Shown piece by piece: positions 52,914 to 62,456 of a stretch of 64,000 bases of DNA. Below the pieces are notes generated by a model. The model made no database searches, was not told where the DNA came from, and worked only from the letters and a program-made list of their open reading frames with translations. Both the position numbers and the translations under genes were made by a program. Numbering within the stretch: position 1 is the first letter of the stretch; every line of letters starts with the position of its first letter. Source of the DNA: CAYXDO01 sp964463485 (lineage in GTDB: Bacteria; Myxococcota; Kuafuiibacteriia; Kuafuiibacteriales; Kuafuiibacteriaceae); contig CAYXDO010000021.1 of assembly GCA_964463485.1 (NCBI GenBank), positions 31,818 to 95,817 of the forward strand, written 5' to 3'.

Positions 52914-53165
52914 GGCGCCCAAATCCTCCGCGAAGAGCCTCACGTCAGCAAGCCAACTCACTCGTGTCGAACAGGCCAATGCGAACGACCGCGATGGACC
53001 CTGCCCGTGAGGCCGGAAATCGGTCGGGCCCTCATCTTTTCGATGTCTTTCGCGAGCTCGGCGCTGGTCGCTCCTCGACTGCCACGCCAACCGCACGAAT
53101 TCGTTGAGCCCAAGGCACCACGAGCTTGATCCGAGCTTCCATCTCGCCGATGGCTCGGCTCGCGG

Positions 53166-54935
53166 ATGGACTCCACCGAACTTCCTTCGCGGCGTCTCCG
53201 CCGACCCCCCTCGACCCGACTTTGGAGCCTCCCGCTACTTCTAGGCCTTTGTGTGGCTGCTCGACCCGCAGGGCCGAACACGCCGCCCGAAATTCAGAGT
53301 GTGTCGCGCCTCTTCGCCCTCGAGACCAAGCCTGCAGTGATCCGATTTCGCGCTCGCGACAAGGATCGAAACGAAGTCCGCACCTTCGCCGTCGAAAAGC
53401 CTGCCGGAGCTCGCTGGGACGAAGCTGCGCAAACGCTCCGCTTCACGCCCGACTTCACCCAAGGCGGTCGCTCGCACCGCCTCACTCTGACCGCGACGGA
53501 CGGCCACGCGAGAACGACCGAGACCTTCCTCATCGAAGTAGCGGACACCGTCATCACCGCGCCCCCAGCGCTGATCGATCGCGTCACCGAAACAGACCAC
53601 GATCGGCTCACCCTGCGCCAGGACGGCGACGGCTTTCTCGAGGAACCCGGTCGCTCCTTCGAGGCTCGCTTGGTCGTGCCGCACGCGGCGTCCCCCGAAG
53701 CTCCACGCCCTCTCCGCGTCTTCCTCCACGGGATCGGCGGCGCGCCCTACTCAGGCGGCGAGGGCGATGAGTTTCGCCTCTATCCCCACGACCCCGACGC
53801 GACTTACTGGGTTGGACACCAGAGCCCTCCCAACTCACCAAGCGGCCGCCTGGTGCCATTCACCGAGCGCAGAATCATCGCACTCATCGACTGGGTCCTG
53901 CGAAATTTCGCGGGCGCCGATGAGAAGCGAGTGTACTTGGTCGGCACTTCGATGGGCGGGACCGGCGCCCTGACGATCGGCTTGACGTACGCGCGCCACG
54001 TCGCCTTCGTGGACGCCGAGCTCGCCCAGACCGTCCCGAGAAATCACCGGCCGTTTCGCCTGCGTCAGCTCGAGGCGCTCTGGGGCCCCAAAGGGACGCT
54101 CGACGACGCCGGGATCGACGCGTGGGACGGCCGCGACTTGTCGAGGATCATCGCGTCCGATCCGCTCGCGCGGGAGCAACTGATCCACGCCAGATTTGGC
54201 AAAGACGACCCCACGATTCACTTCGGCGCGATGGTCTACGAGAGCCCGCTGACTCACCTCTCGTTTCGAGATGTTCTGGCAACCCATCGGATGGGCCACC
54301 GTCTTGTCTGGGACGAAGGAGCGCACGGGCCCAAGGACCCGGTGCTCGGCGCGGACTGGTGGGACCCGTACGATCCGATTCACGACGCGACCAGCTCCGT
54401 GGCGCTCGATCGGGCGTTCTTGGCTTTCACCCGCTCGAGCCTCGACGACGACCCCGGCCGCGGCGGAAACGGGACCATCCCTTTCAGCCCAGCTACCGGC
54501 TTCGCAGGTCGCCCAGAGGTCGCGCGCGATACCGGATGGGACGGCGACGTCGCGGGCCAGGTCGGGGCTCATTTGCGCGGCCGCGTGATGGTCGACGACA
54601 TCGATCGCTTCGAAGCCAGGATCTGGATCGAGCCCGAGCGAGTGCGACCGCCGCTCGCCCCCAAGACCGTCGCATGTGTCGACGTGACGCCCCGGCGAGT
54701 CCAACGCTTCCAACTCAGACCGCTCGAGAGCGTCCGGCTCCAAACCGACGGTACGGGGCTCCAAACCGACGGTACGGCTCTTCGCCTTCGAGCAGATCGC
54801 GAAGGCCTCGTCACCCTCCCCCGAGTGTGGGTTCAGGAAACAGGCGTCACCATCACTCTCACCCGCGAGCCACGTGACCCGAAAGTCAGAGCGACTGGCC
54901 GTGATGTCCGCTCGGATGTTTCCAACGCGGACTAA
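53166..54935 (+). CDS. Secreted alpha/beta hydrolase (esterase) with N-terminal cadherin/Ig-like domain
   Basis: 589 residues. Signal sequence (RLWSLPLLLGLCVAARPA), a ~110-residue cadherin-like domain (TPDFTQGGRSHRLTLTATDGHARTTE-like), then the hydrolase: PLRVFLHGIGG, VYLVGTSMGGTGALTIGL (nucleophile Ser in GTSMG) and HRLVWDEGAHG (His). The rest contains beta-rich regions. A 21-bp duplication near 54721-54775 gives the repeated GLQTDGT. Divergent from the HD-GYP gene. Confidence 0.75.
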   Translation: MDSTELPSRRLRRPPSTRLWSLPLLLGLCVAARPAGPNTPPEIQSVSRLFALETKPAVIRFRARDKDRNEVRTFAVEKPAGARWDEAAQTLRFTPDFTQGGRSHRLTLTATDGHARTTETFLIEVADTVITAPPALIDRVTETDHDRLTLRQDGDGFLEEPGRSFEARLVVPHAASPEAPRPLRVFLHGIGGAPYSGGEGDEFRLYPHDPDATYWVGHQSPPNSPSGRLVPFTERRIIALIDWVLRNFAGADEKRVYLVGTSMGGTGALTIGLTYARHVAFVDAELAQTVPRNHRPFRLRQLEALWGPKGTLDDAGIDAWDGRDLSRIIASDPLAREQLIHARFGKDDPTIHFGAMVYESPLTHLSFRDVLATHRMGHRLVWDEGAHGPKDPVLGADWWDPYDPIHDATSSVALDRAFLAFTRSSLDDDPGRGGNGTIPFSPATGFAGRPEVARDTGWDGDVAGQVGAHLRGRVMVDDIDRFEARIWIEPERVRPPLAPKTVACVDVTPRRVQRFQLRPLESVRLQTDGTGLQTDGTALRLRADREGLVTLPRVWVQETGVTITLTREPRDPKVRATGRDVRSDVSNAD

Positions 54936-54979
54936 ACCACGGCGCCGAGGCTGGTACGCGCTTTGAACTTGTCGTCGTC

Positions 54980-56038
54980 ATGTCGCTTCGCACCCTTCCG
55001 CTCCCTTCCCTCGGACTCTTCGCTCTCGCCGCCTGTGGCAGCGACGAGCTGATCTACAGCCGCGCAGACGACGCCTCCGGGGCCCCGGCCCGAGAAGCTC
55101 CGGCCGATGCGATGGCGAGCCCGGCCGACGACCCGGCCACCACGACCAACCAGGGCGGAGGCAACCCGGAGCTCACCGCGGGCGTATGGGACGACAACCG
55201 GAACTTCGATGAGTTCACGCGATACCTCGCCGAACTCGCCCAGCTCGACGGCGCGCCGAGACTCAGCCTCGAAGAACGAACCTCCGCACGCTCCCGCCAC
55301 GAAAACTCCCCCAAGACCGCTCTCGACGTCGCCTTGGTGATCGACACGACCGGCAGCATGGGTGACGAGCTCGCTTACCTCACGGGGGAGCTCGGTACGA
55401 TCTCGCGCCGAATTCACGACACCTTCCCCGATGCCACCCAACGTTACGCACTCGTCGTTTACAAGGACGTGGGAGATGAGTACGTCACCCGGTCTTTCGA
55501 CTTCGTCAACGACGTCGACGCCCTGACCGATACCCTCGAAGCCCAGTCCGCCAGCGGAGGCGGCGACTATCCCGAAGCCCCCGAGCAGGCCCTCGCGGCC
55601 GTGAACCAACTAAGCTTCCGACGGGGTGACGTCGCCCGTATCGCGTTCTGGATCGCCGACGCTCCGCACCATTTGGAACGAGCCGATCAACTGACGGAGG
55701 CCATCCGGAACGCGAACGACGGCGACGTCCACCTGTATCCCATCGCAGCGAGCGGCACCGACGACCTCACCGAGCTTTCGATGAGATCCGCCGCGCAGCT
55801 CACCGGAGGCCGTTATCTCTTCCTCACCGACGACTCTGGCATCGGCAACGACCACAAGGAACCAAGAATTCCCTGTTATTTCGTGACTACACTCTCCAAC
55901 GCGATGGTGCGAATGACGCAGATCGAGCTCTCCGGAGTATACGCGGAGCCCCCCGCCGGAGAAGTCATTCGCACCGGAGGAGACCCACAGGACGGCCGCT
56001 GCGCGTCGGAGGCCGGTCAGACCTTCTGGGTATTCTGA
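54980..56038 (+). CDS. von Willebrand factor A domain lipoprotein
   Basis: 352 residues. Lipobox in GLFALAACGS; a 100-residue linker, then VALVIDTTGSMGDEL (MIDAS, D-T-T-G-S variant), RYALVVYKDVGDEYV (second MIDAS Asp/Thr region) and IAFWIADAPHH. The C-terminus is a beta-rich extension. Typical extracellular adhesion/binding module. The gap to the upstream stop is 44 bp, same strand. Confidence 0.85.
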   Translation: MSLRTLPLPSLGLFALAACGSDELIYSRADDASGAPAREAPADAMASPADDPATTTNQGGGNPELTAGVWDDNRNFDEFTRYLAELAQLDGAPRLSLEERTSARSRHENSPKTALDVALVIDTTGSMGDELAYLTGELGTISRRIHDTFPDATQRYALVVYKDVGDEYVTRSFDFVNDVDALTDTLEAQSASGGGDYPEAPEQALAAVNQLSFRRGDVARIAFWIADAPHHLERADQLTEAIRNANDGDVHLYPIAASGTDDLTELSMRSAAQLTGGRYLFLTDDSGIGNDHKEPRIPCYFVTTLSNAMVRMTQIELSGVYAEPPAGEVIRTGGDPQDGRCASEAGQTFWVF

Positions 56039-56094
56039 TTCTGAAGCGCTCGAACGCCATTGACGGTCCCGTTCTGGCCTGTTAGAGCTGGCCG

Positions 56095-56532
56095 GTGGCG
56101 AAGCTCTCACGCGGAACTCACGAGGATCTGAGTCGCGAGGCCGAGGTCACCGGCGGGTCCAACCGGTCTTTCGGGATCGTTTTTTTCGTGTTCCTTTCGC
56201 TCGTTGGGGGCGTTCCGATGCTGTCGGGCAAGGAGCCTCGCGTGTGGGCCCTGATTCTGGGCGTGGTCTTTCTGCTCTTCGCGATCGCGATCCCCAACGC
56301 GCTGGCCCCTTTGAACCGCTTGTGGACGCGATTCGGCGCGCTGCTCCAGATGATCGTCAGCCCCATCATCTTGGGCGTGCTCTTTTTTTTGGTCATCACG
56401 CCCATGGGTATACTCATTCGGGCCCTCGGGCATGACTTGCTGCGTCTCGAGTGGGACAAGAACGCCAAGAGTTACTGGATCGAGCGGCGGCCGCCGGGGC
56501 CGCCCCCGGAGACGATGACACGCCAGTTCTAG
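56095..56532 (+). CDS. SxtJ-family membrane protein
   Basis: 145 residues from GTG 56095. Three hydrophobic segments (FGIVFFVFLSLVGGVPML, WALILGVVFLLFAIAIP, LLQMIVSPIILGVLFFLVITPMGILI), the conserved RxxGxDxLRLxWDKxAxSYW motif (ALGHDLLRLEWDKNAKSYWIERR) and a PP-rich tail match SxtJ, whose biochemical role is not known. Plus strand. Confidence 0.75.
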   Translation: MAKLSRGTHEDLSREAEVTGGSNRSFGIVFFVFLSLVGGVPMLSGKEPRVWALILGVVFLLFAIAIPNALAPLNRLWTRFGALLQMIVSPIILGVLFFLVITPMGILIRALGHDLLRLEWDKNAKSYWIERRPPGPPPETMTRQF

Positions 56533-56862
56533 GAAGCATCAGGACCCTGGGAGCGCAGGCATCTTGTCTGCGCGTAAGTTTCGCGGAACCTAGAAGGCCT
56601 CGCGCTCGATTCAGGTACTCATGAGTTGACCGATTCTCCGTGTCCTCGGTGTCCTCTCGGCGCGACCTTCGTCGACATCGTCACGCGAGCGGGCGGGCAG
56701 TTCGAGTTCCTCACCGACGCGGCCGAGGGCGCGGCCGAGGGCGCGGCCGACTGCGGTGCCTTCCAGTTGGTTGGTCAGACTGCCGAGGTCACTGTCGCGC
56801 TGGTCGACCGGCCCTGAGCACAGGTCCTAGAAGACCGTGACCCGTACCGCGGACTCTTCCTT
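56533..56862. other. Gene-poor interval with a possible small ORF
   Basis: A 63-codon frame from TTG 56626 to 56817 (FVDIVTRAGGQFEFLTDAAE ...) contains an in-frame triplication of EGAA and looks like part of a longer protein, but it lacks a start with a ribosome site and has no neighbour in frame. It may be a relic. Otherwise nothing recognisable between the membrane gene and the acyl-CoA dehydrogenase operon. Confidence 0.3.
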
Positions 56863-57999
56863 CTACTGGAGCAACTGACGGGCCAAGACGACGCGCTGAA
56901 TTTCGCTCGTGCCTTCGTAAATCATCGTCACACGGACGTCGCGGAGGTGTCGCTCCACTGGAAACTCACCGATGTACCCATACCCACCGTGAATTTGAAC
57001 GGCGTCGAGCGCGGCGCGATTGGCCGCCTCGGTCGCGTACACCTTCGCCATCGAAGCTTCTTTGGTGAACGGGACGCCTGCGTCCTTCATACTCGCGGCT
57101 CGCAACACCAACAGCCGCGCAGCGTCGAAGCTCGTGGCCATGTCCGCGAGCTTCCACTGGACGCCCTGAAAGTCGGCGATGGGTCGTCCAAACTGTTTTC
57201 GGTCCAGCGCGTACGCTCGCGACGCCTCGAGGCACGCGAGGTGAATACCGTTGGCCTGAGCCCCGATCCCAATCCGGCCGCCGTCGAGCGCCCGCATCGC
57301 GATCTTGAATCCAATCCCCTCTTCACCGAGCCTATTCTCCTCGGGGATCTCTGCCTCGTCGAAGGCTAGACTCACCGTCGACGATCCACGCAAACCCATC
57401 TTGTCTTCGTGCTTGCCGACCGCGAACCCTTTGGTGCCAGGTTCGACGATGAACGCGGAGATCCCGCGAGCTCCCGGCCCACCCGTTCGGGCCATGACGA
57501 GCACGACCCCGGCCCGATCTCCCGAGGTGATCCAACTCTTGGTTCCGGTCAGGAGATACCGATCACCGCGCTTCTCTGCGCGTGTCGAAAGGCTCGCCGC
57601 GTCGGAGCCAGATCCGGGCTCGGACAGCGCAAACGAACCGGCGACGGCCTCCCCGCTAGCGAGCTTGGGCAAGAATCTGTGGCGTTGGTCGTCGTTTCCG
57701 AAGTGGTGAATGGCATCTGCGACCATGTTGGTTACGGCCATCGTCACCGCGCTCGAAGCGCACGCGCGTGACACTTCTGCGAGTGAGAGCGCATAAGAAA
57801 CCGCCCCGACCCCTGCGCCCCCGTAACTCTCCGGCACCAGCATGGCCAAGAAGCCACCCTGCGCCAGCGCCTTCATGGGCTCGAGCGGAAAGAGCTCCTT
57901 TCGATCCCGTTCGGCCGCCCCTGGCCGAATGTGGGCCTCCGCCAGCTTGCGTGCGGCATCGCGAATCAGCCGCTCTTCTTCAGTCAGCTCGAGCTCCAT
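56863..57999 (-). CDS. Acyl-CoA dehydrogenase (second of the operon)
   Basis: 378 residues. FAD enzyme oxidising acyl-CoA to trans-2-enoyl-CoA. Motifs: FALSEPGSGSDAASLST (FAD-binding), GTKSWITSGDRA and the C-terminal MIYEGTSEIQRVVLARQLL with the catalytic Glu of the short/branched-chain type. Follows the other dehydrogenase with an 11-bp gap on the minus strand. Confidence 0.94.
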   Translation of the reverse strand: MELELTEEERLIRDAARKLAEAHIRPGAAERDRKELFPLEPMKALAQGGFLAMLVPESYGGAGVGAVSYALSLAEVSRACASSAVTMAVTNMVADAIHHFGNDDQRHRFLPKLASGEAVAGSFALSEPGSGSDAASLSTRAEKRGDRYLLTGTKSWITSGDRAGVVLVMARTGGPGARGISAFIVEPGTKGFAVGKHEDKMGLRGSSTVSLAFDEAEIPEENRLGEEGIGFKIAMRALDGGRIGIGAQANGIHLACLEASRAYALDRKQFGRPIADFQGVQWKLADMATSFDAARLLVLRAASMKDAGVPFTKEASMAKVYATEAANRAALDAVQIHGGYGYIGEFPVERHLRDVRVTMIYEGTSEIQRVVLARQLLQ

Positions 58000-58010
58000 G
58001 ACCTCGCCTC

Positions 58011-59177
58011 TTACAGCCCCAGCCCAGAGGTGGCGCCGCTCTTGAGCACGTTGGCGGCCACGACGATCCGCTGAATCTCGGAGGTGCCTTCGTAAATCTC
58101 GGTGATCTTGGCGTCCCGGAAATGGCGCTCCGCTGGGTACTCGGTCACGTACCCATACCCACCAAAGATCTGAACGGCTTGAGTGGCCACTCGGTTGGCC
58201 ACTTCGGAGGCAAAGAGCTTGGCCTGCGCCGACTCTCGCGTGTTCCGCATACCCTTACCCTTCATGTAGGCGGCGCGCCAGGTCAACAAGCGCGCCGCGT
58301 CGATCTCCGTCGCCATGTCGGCCAGCTTGAATTGAATGGCCTGGTGCTCCGAAATCACCTTCCCGAAGGACTTGCGCTCCAAAGACCAATCGCGCGCCGC
58401 CTCGAACGCCGCTCGGGCGATTCCGAGCGCCTGGGCCGCGATCCCAATTCGTCCACCATCCAATGTCGCCATCGCGACTTTGAACCCGCTGCCCTCCGGG
58501 CCGAGTCGATCTTCGTCGGGAACCTCACACTCGTCGAACGTGATCGTGCAGCTCGGAGACCCACGAATGCCGAGCTTGTGGTCCTTGGCGTTGATGACGT
58601 AACCCTTCGCCTCGCGAGGCACGATGAAGGCCGTCGTCGAGGCCGAGCCGGCGCCCGGGTTCGTCGTCGCAAACACCACGATCGCGTCGGCCACCGGCCC
58701 GTTGGTGATGAAGTTCTTCTGCCCTCGGAGGATCCAGCGATCACCCTTCTTCTCTGCGCGGGTCGACATGTTCTGTGCGTCCGAGCCGCTCATGGGTTCG
58801 GTCAAGCCGAAGCACCCGAGCTTCTGGCCGGTCGCGAACGTCCGCAGCCAACGCTCCTTCTGAGCGTCCGCGCCGTATTTCATCACTGGATCGCAGTAGA
58901 GAGAGTTGTTCACACTCATGATCACGCCGGTGCTGGCGCAGCCCCAGGAGACATTTTCCATAGCCACCGCGTAACTCACTGGGTCGAGACCCGAGCCACC
59001 CCACTCCTCAGGGACCATCATCCCGAGCAGGCCAAGCTCCGCCATTCGAGCCACGAGCTCGGCCGGATATCTCGCTTCTTTGTCGATACCGTCGGCCTTA
59101 GGGCGAACCTCCTTGGCCGCGAACTCCTGAGTCATGTCGCGGATCTGTTCTTGAATGTCGTTCAACTTCGTATCCAC
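58011..59177 (-). CDS. Acyl-CoA dehydrogenase (first of the operon)
   Basis: 388 residues. Same fold: FGLTEPMSGSDAQNMSTRAE, GQKNFITNGPVAD, ATLDGGRIGIAAQALGIARA and ITEIYEGTSEIQRIVVAANVL with the catalytic Glu. It begins three bases after the stop of the enoyl-CoA hydratase gene. Two dehydrogenases plus a crotonase in one operon suggest short or branched acyl-CoA (e.g. butanoyl- or isovaleryl-type) oxidation; substrate cannot be decided from sequence. Confidence 0.95.
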   Translation of the reverse strand: MDTKLNDIQEQIRDMTQEFAAKEVRPKADGIDKEARYPAELVARMAELGLLGMMVPEEWGGSGLDPVSYAVAMENVSWGCASTGVIMSVNNSLYCDPVMKYGADAQKERWLRTFATGQKLGCFGLTEPMSGSDAQNMSTRAEKKGDRWILRGQKNFITNGPVADAIVVFATTNPGAGSASTTAFIVPREAKGYVINAKDHKLGIRGSPSCTITFDECEVPDEDRLGPEGSGFKVAMATLDGGRIGIAAQALGIARAAFEAARDWSLERKSFGKVISEHQAIQFKLADMATEIDAARLLTWRAAYMKGKGMRNTRESAQAKLFASEVANRVATQAVQIFGGYGYVTEYPAERHFRDAKITEIYEGTSEIQRIVVAANVLKSGATSGLGL

Positions 59178-59180
59178 GAC

Positions 59181-59957
59181 TCACTCTCCTGCCCACGAGG
59201 GCTTCGTCTTGGCAAGGAACGCGCGCATGCCTTCCTTCTGATCTTTGGTCGTAAAGCAGAGTCCGAAGATCTCTTGCTCGTAGGCGTTGGCCGCCGCGAG
59301 GTCGATCTCCGCGCCATGATGCACCGAGCGTTTGGCGAGACCCACCGCGATCGGCGCGTTCGCTGCGATCTTGTCGCAGAGCTCGTCGACTCGCGCCCGC
59401 AACGCTTCAGGGGCGACCACTTCGTTCACCAACCCGAAGCGCAACGCGTCCTCCGCGCCGAGGATCTCGCCGGTGGCGAGGAGCTGAAGCGCGCGCGCGC
59501 GGCCCACGCGTCGCACGAGCCGCGTGGTGCCACCGAAACCCGGCGTGACCCCGAGGCCCACTTCGGGCTGCCCGAGCTTGGCCTTGGACGAGGCGATCGC
59601 AAAGTCACAGGCCAAGGCGAGCTCGAGGCCGCCGCCCAACGCAAAGCCGTTGATCTCGGCGATCGTGATCGCAGGCAGCGCTTCGAGCTTGGCCAAGGTG
59701 TCATGGCCCAGTCGGGAGAATCGAGCCGCCCCGCGCGCGTCGAGGTCGACCATCTCCGAGATGTCCCCGCCCGCCACGAAAGCGCGCCCAGCTCCCGTCA
59801 GCACCAACACGCGGCTGTTCGGGCCAAGCTCGCCGATCGCGACTCCGAGCTCCGCGAGCACCTTGGAGCTCAAAGCGTTGAGCGCCTTTTCTCGATCGAT
59901 CACCAGGCGGGTGACACCCCCGAGAGCTTCGACCCGTATGTGTTCGAACGCCGTCAT
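59181..59957 (-). CDS. Enoyl-CoA hydratase/isomerase family protein
   Basis: 258 residues, the usual size. Crotonase-fold motifs: LVLTGAGRAFVAGGDISEM, EINGFALGGGLELALACDF with oxyanion Gly, AKLGQPEVGLGVTPGFGGTTRL containing both acidic residues (Glu in PEVGLG). First gene of a three-gene minus-strand operon (crotonase, two acyl-CoA dehydrogenases). Confidence 0.94.
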   Translation of the reverse strand: MTAFEHIRVEALGGVTRLVIDREKALNALSSKVLAELGVAIGELGPNSRVLVLTGAGRAFVAGGDISEMVDLDARGAARFSRLGHDTLAKLEALPAITIAEINGFALGGGLELALACDFAIASSKAKLGQPEVGLGVTPGFGGTTRLVRRVGRARALQLLATGEILGAEDALRFGLVNEVVAPEALRARVDELCDKIAANAPIAVGLAKRSVHHGAEIDLAAANAYEQEIFGLCFTTKDQKEGMRAFLAKTKPSWAGE

Positions 59958-60121
59958 GGACGCGCAAGCTAGCTGGAAGGCGCCGAGGACAGAAGAGCGA
60001 ACTTGTCGCGGTGTCTCGATCTACTTGCGACCCCGGAACCCGCGAAGGCAACCGGTGGGTCGGAAGTAAACGCCGGATGGCTCGCCTAACATCTGTGCTC
60101 GAGCGCGAGTACGCTGAGACG

Positions 60122-60309
60122 GTGAGTCGTCGAGTTGACGTGGCTCGGCGAGGCGAGTACCCCGAGCTTGTGAGCGCTCCGAGCTTGCGGTGCGGGTCTA
60201 CGCATCGGCTCTCCGGGGCTACCCCGGGGAATTCTTGAGACTAGGCAACTCAGCGCGCGAGCTTCGCTGCATCCCTAATGCAGGACTGCTCGCGCCTCGA
60301 CGAGATCAC
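60122..60309 (+). ncRNA. Candidate retron msr-msd RNA
   Basis: Predicted by hand. gtga (60122-60125) and tcgtcgag (60127-60134) pair with ctcgacga (60296-60303) and tcac (60306-60309), a 12-bp interrupted stem like the a1/a2 arms of retron RNAs, enclosing about 160 nt. Inside lie short hairpins with 6-9 nt loops (tgcg-ggtcta-cgca, tgag-actaggcaa-ctca), ccgggg-cta-ccccgg at 60213-60227, and a long two-part hairpin: gcgcgagc/gctcgcgc (60255-60262 with 60288-60295) plus ctgcat/atgcag. The last resembles an msd hairpin. It stops 29 bp before the reverse transcriptase start. Branch G and exact ends not determined. Confidence 0.5.
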
Positions 60310-60338
60310 GTCGGGGCGCTCACTCTCCCTTCGACTCC

Positions 60339-61667
60339 GTGACCCTCGACGACGTCGTACGGGCGTTCGCCGGGGCCTTGCTCGCAGGAGAGTGGACCGA
60401 ATCTACCGTTCGCGAGCGAGCGGTGGAGGCGCTTGGCGCCAAGCCGAGGTGGCTCTGGCCGCTCGTGCGTCGGGTCGTTCGGCTCGGGTCACCTCCGAGG
60501 CGAAGGCAGGTCGAGCTTGCGATTCGGGCGAGCAGCGCATTCGTCGGGGCTTGGAAGCGTGGTCTCGTTCAGCCGACGCGAGCTTTGGAGGTGCGCGCCG
60601 TACTCAGCTCTCCCCGGATGGGCCCGGTTCGCTGGGCGGTTCCGAGTCTGGGCACCGAAGGCGAGCTCGCGCGCTGGCTCGGACTCGGCGTGAGTGATCT
60701 GTTCTGGCTAGCGGACCCTCTCGCCGGCGAGAGACGGGCTCGTGTCGAACGGATTCGAAACTATGTCTACACGTGGGTTCCGAAGCGGAGCGGCGGTGTG
60801 AGACTCATCGAAAGTCCGAAGCCGCTCCTCAAGACGCTCCAGCGAAGGATTCTGCGGGAGATTATCTCCCTCGTGCCAGTTTCCGACTCGGCGCATGGTT
60901 TCGTGCTCGGCCGCTCGACACTCACCCACGCGAGCTCACACATCTCGCAGCGCGTCGTGCTTCGCTTGGACCTCCGGGACTTCTTCTCGACCGTGTCCGC
61001 CTGGCGGGTCGCGGCGGTGTTTCGCACGGCCGGATATCCCGAAAATGTCGCACGTTTACTCGCCGGCCTCTGTACGAACTCCGCCCCCGAAGCCGTGTTG
61101 CAGCTGGCGGGTCCCTCGTTGAGCCGATTTCAGAAGCAGCGACTCAGGTCGGCGCACGTTCCACAGGGTGCTCCGACCTCGCCGGCGGTGGCGAACTTGT
61201 GCGCCTATCGACTGGACCGAAGACTCGCGGGTCTGGCTCGAGTCTCGGGGACCATCTACACCAGGTACGCCGATGACTTGGTCTTCTCGGGTGACTTCAC
61301 CCGGTCAAAAGACTTCGATCGGCCTCGTCCCTCGATTGATCGATTCGTAGCGCGGGCGCACGCGATCGTACTCGAAGAGGGCTTCACGCCTCATTTCGAG
61401 AAGACGCGAGTGATGGGCTGCGGCCGCCGTCAGGAAGTCACGGGAATCGTCGTCAACCGGCAGCCCAACGTCAGCAGGGCGGACCTCGAAGTGTTCGAAG
61501 CCACGCTTTACAACTGCAGGCGGTCCGGGCCGTCGACGCAGAACCGAACGGGGCATCCGGATTTTCGTGCGCAGCTTGCCGGGAGGTTGGGATACGTCGA
61601 GATGGTGCTCGGTGAACGGGCCAGGTGGCTCCGGACTCTGTTCGAACAGATCGACTGGAGCCGATGA
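60339..61667 (+). CDS. Retron-type reverse transcriptase
   Basis: 442 residues from GTG 60339. RT motifs: RLIESPKPLLKTLQRRIL (region 1), HGFVLGRSTLTHASSH (the NAxxH-like element of retron RTs, with H for N), RVVLRLDLRDFFSTVS (catalytic Asp 211), HVPQGAPTSPAVANL, YTRYADDLVFSG (YADD 310-313) and RRQEVTGIVVN, the VTG motif typical of retron RTs. There is an N-terminal ~145-residue extension as in the long myxobacterial enzymes (Mx162/Sa163 type), and no maturase or endonuclease domain, so not a group II intron. No separate effector gene is adjacent. The structured RNA lies directly upstream. Confidence 0.85.
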   Translation: MTLDDVVRAFAGALLAGEWTESTVRERAVEALGAKPRWLWPLVRRVVRLGSPPRRRQVELAIRASSAFVGAWKRGLVQPTRALEVRAVLSSPRMGPVRWAVPSLGTEGELARWLGLGVSDLFWLADPLAGERRARVERIRNYVYTWVPKRSGGVRLIESPKPLLKTLQRRILREIISLVPVSDSAHGFVLGRSTLTHASSHISQRVVLRLDLRDFFSTVSAWRVAAVFRTAGYPENVARLLAGLCTNSAPEAVLQLAGPSLSRFQKQRLRSAHVPQGAPTSPAVANLCAYRLDRRLAGLARVSGTIYTRYADDLVFSGDFTRSKDFDRPRPSIDRFVARAHAIVLEEGFTPHFEKTRVMGCGRRQEVTGIVVNRQPNVSRADLEVFEATLYNCRRSGPSTQNRTGHPDFRAQLAGRLGYVEMVLGERARWLRTLFEQIDWSR

Positions 61668-61730
61668 TTGGGTGGGTTCAGGCGAACGTCCTCGATACTC
61701 TCCGCGGTTCGCGTCGTTGCTCGAGTGCCC

Positions 61731-62456
61731 TCATCCGAAAGTACCCTCGTTCGACCCTTCGTTGGCTTGGGGGTCGTCGACCCGCAGTCGATAGCCTACG
61801 CCGGCTTCCGTGAGAAACAGCTTGGGCCTCACAGGGTTGGGCTCGAGCTTTCGTCGAAGGTGGCCCATGTAGACTCGCAGGTACTGCACTTGGTCGTGGT
61901 TGTTTGGACCCCAGACCCGATCGAGGAGCTTGCTGTGAGTCATCACTTTGCCCGCATTGGCGACCAACTCGGCGAGCAGCTTGAACTCGATCGTGGTCAG
62001 CTTCACCTCGGACCCTTCGAGCGCGACGTGGCGGCGTGCAAGGTCTACCTCTAGTCCGCCTGTTCTGAAGACCTGTGGTTGGTCTTTGGCTCGCGCGGTG
62101 TGTCGAAGTGCGTTTCTCATTCGAGCGAGGAGCTCCTCGAATCCAAACGGCTTGGTCAAATAGTCGTTGGCGCCAGAGTCGAGCGCCTGAACCTTCTCTC
62201 GCTCTAACGCTCGGGCAGAGACGACGATGATGGGCAGACTGCTCCGCTCGCGGATCTCAACCACCACCCGCATCCCATCCAGGTCGGGAAGGTTGAGGTC
62301 CAACAGCAGAAGATCGGGGCTCTCGGTTCGAGCCATCCGAAGAGCGTCGGTGGCGGTGCCGCACTCGATGACACGGTAGGAATGAGCCAGCAAGCCGGTT
62401 CGCAGCGAGGCAGAAACCTGGGGATCGTCCTCGACGATCATGACCAGGGGCGTCAA
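61731..62456 (-). CDS. kdpE: KdpE-like response regulator
   Basis: 241 residues. Receiver domain with VEDDPQ, phospho-acceptor Asp in LLLLDLNLPDLDG and Lys in LTKPFGFEELLAR; OmpR-type winged helix with LTTIEFKLLAELVANAGKV, HSKLLDRVWG and VQYLRVYMGHLRRKLEP, the KdpE signature. It regulates the K+ uptake operon kdpFABC in other bacteria; no kdpFABC genes are within the window. Overlaps the kinase gene by four bases. Confidence 0.85.
   Translation of the reverse strand: MTPLVMIVEDDPQVSASLRTGLLAHSYRVIECGTATDALRMARTESPDLLLLDLNLPDLDGMRVVVEIRERSSLPIIVVSARALEREKVQALDSGANDYLTKPFGFEELLARMRNALRHTARAKDQPQVFRTGGLEVDLARRHVALEGSEVKLTTIEFKLLAELVANAGKVMTHSKLLDRVWGPNNHDQVQYLRVYMGHLRRKLEPNPVRPKLFLTEAGVGYRLRVDDPQANEGSNEGTFG

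Noticed and set aside
51405..53129. Plus-strand frame of 574 codons
   Set aside because: Antisense to the HD-GYP protein, whose HD and HHExxDGxGYP motifs are intact.
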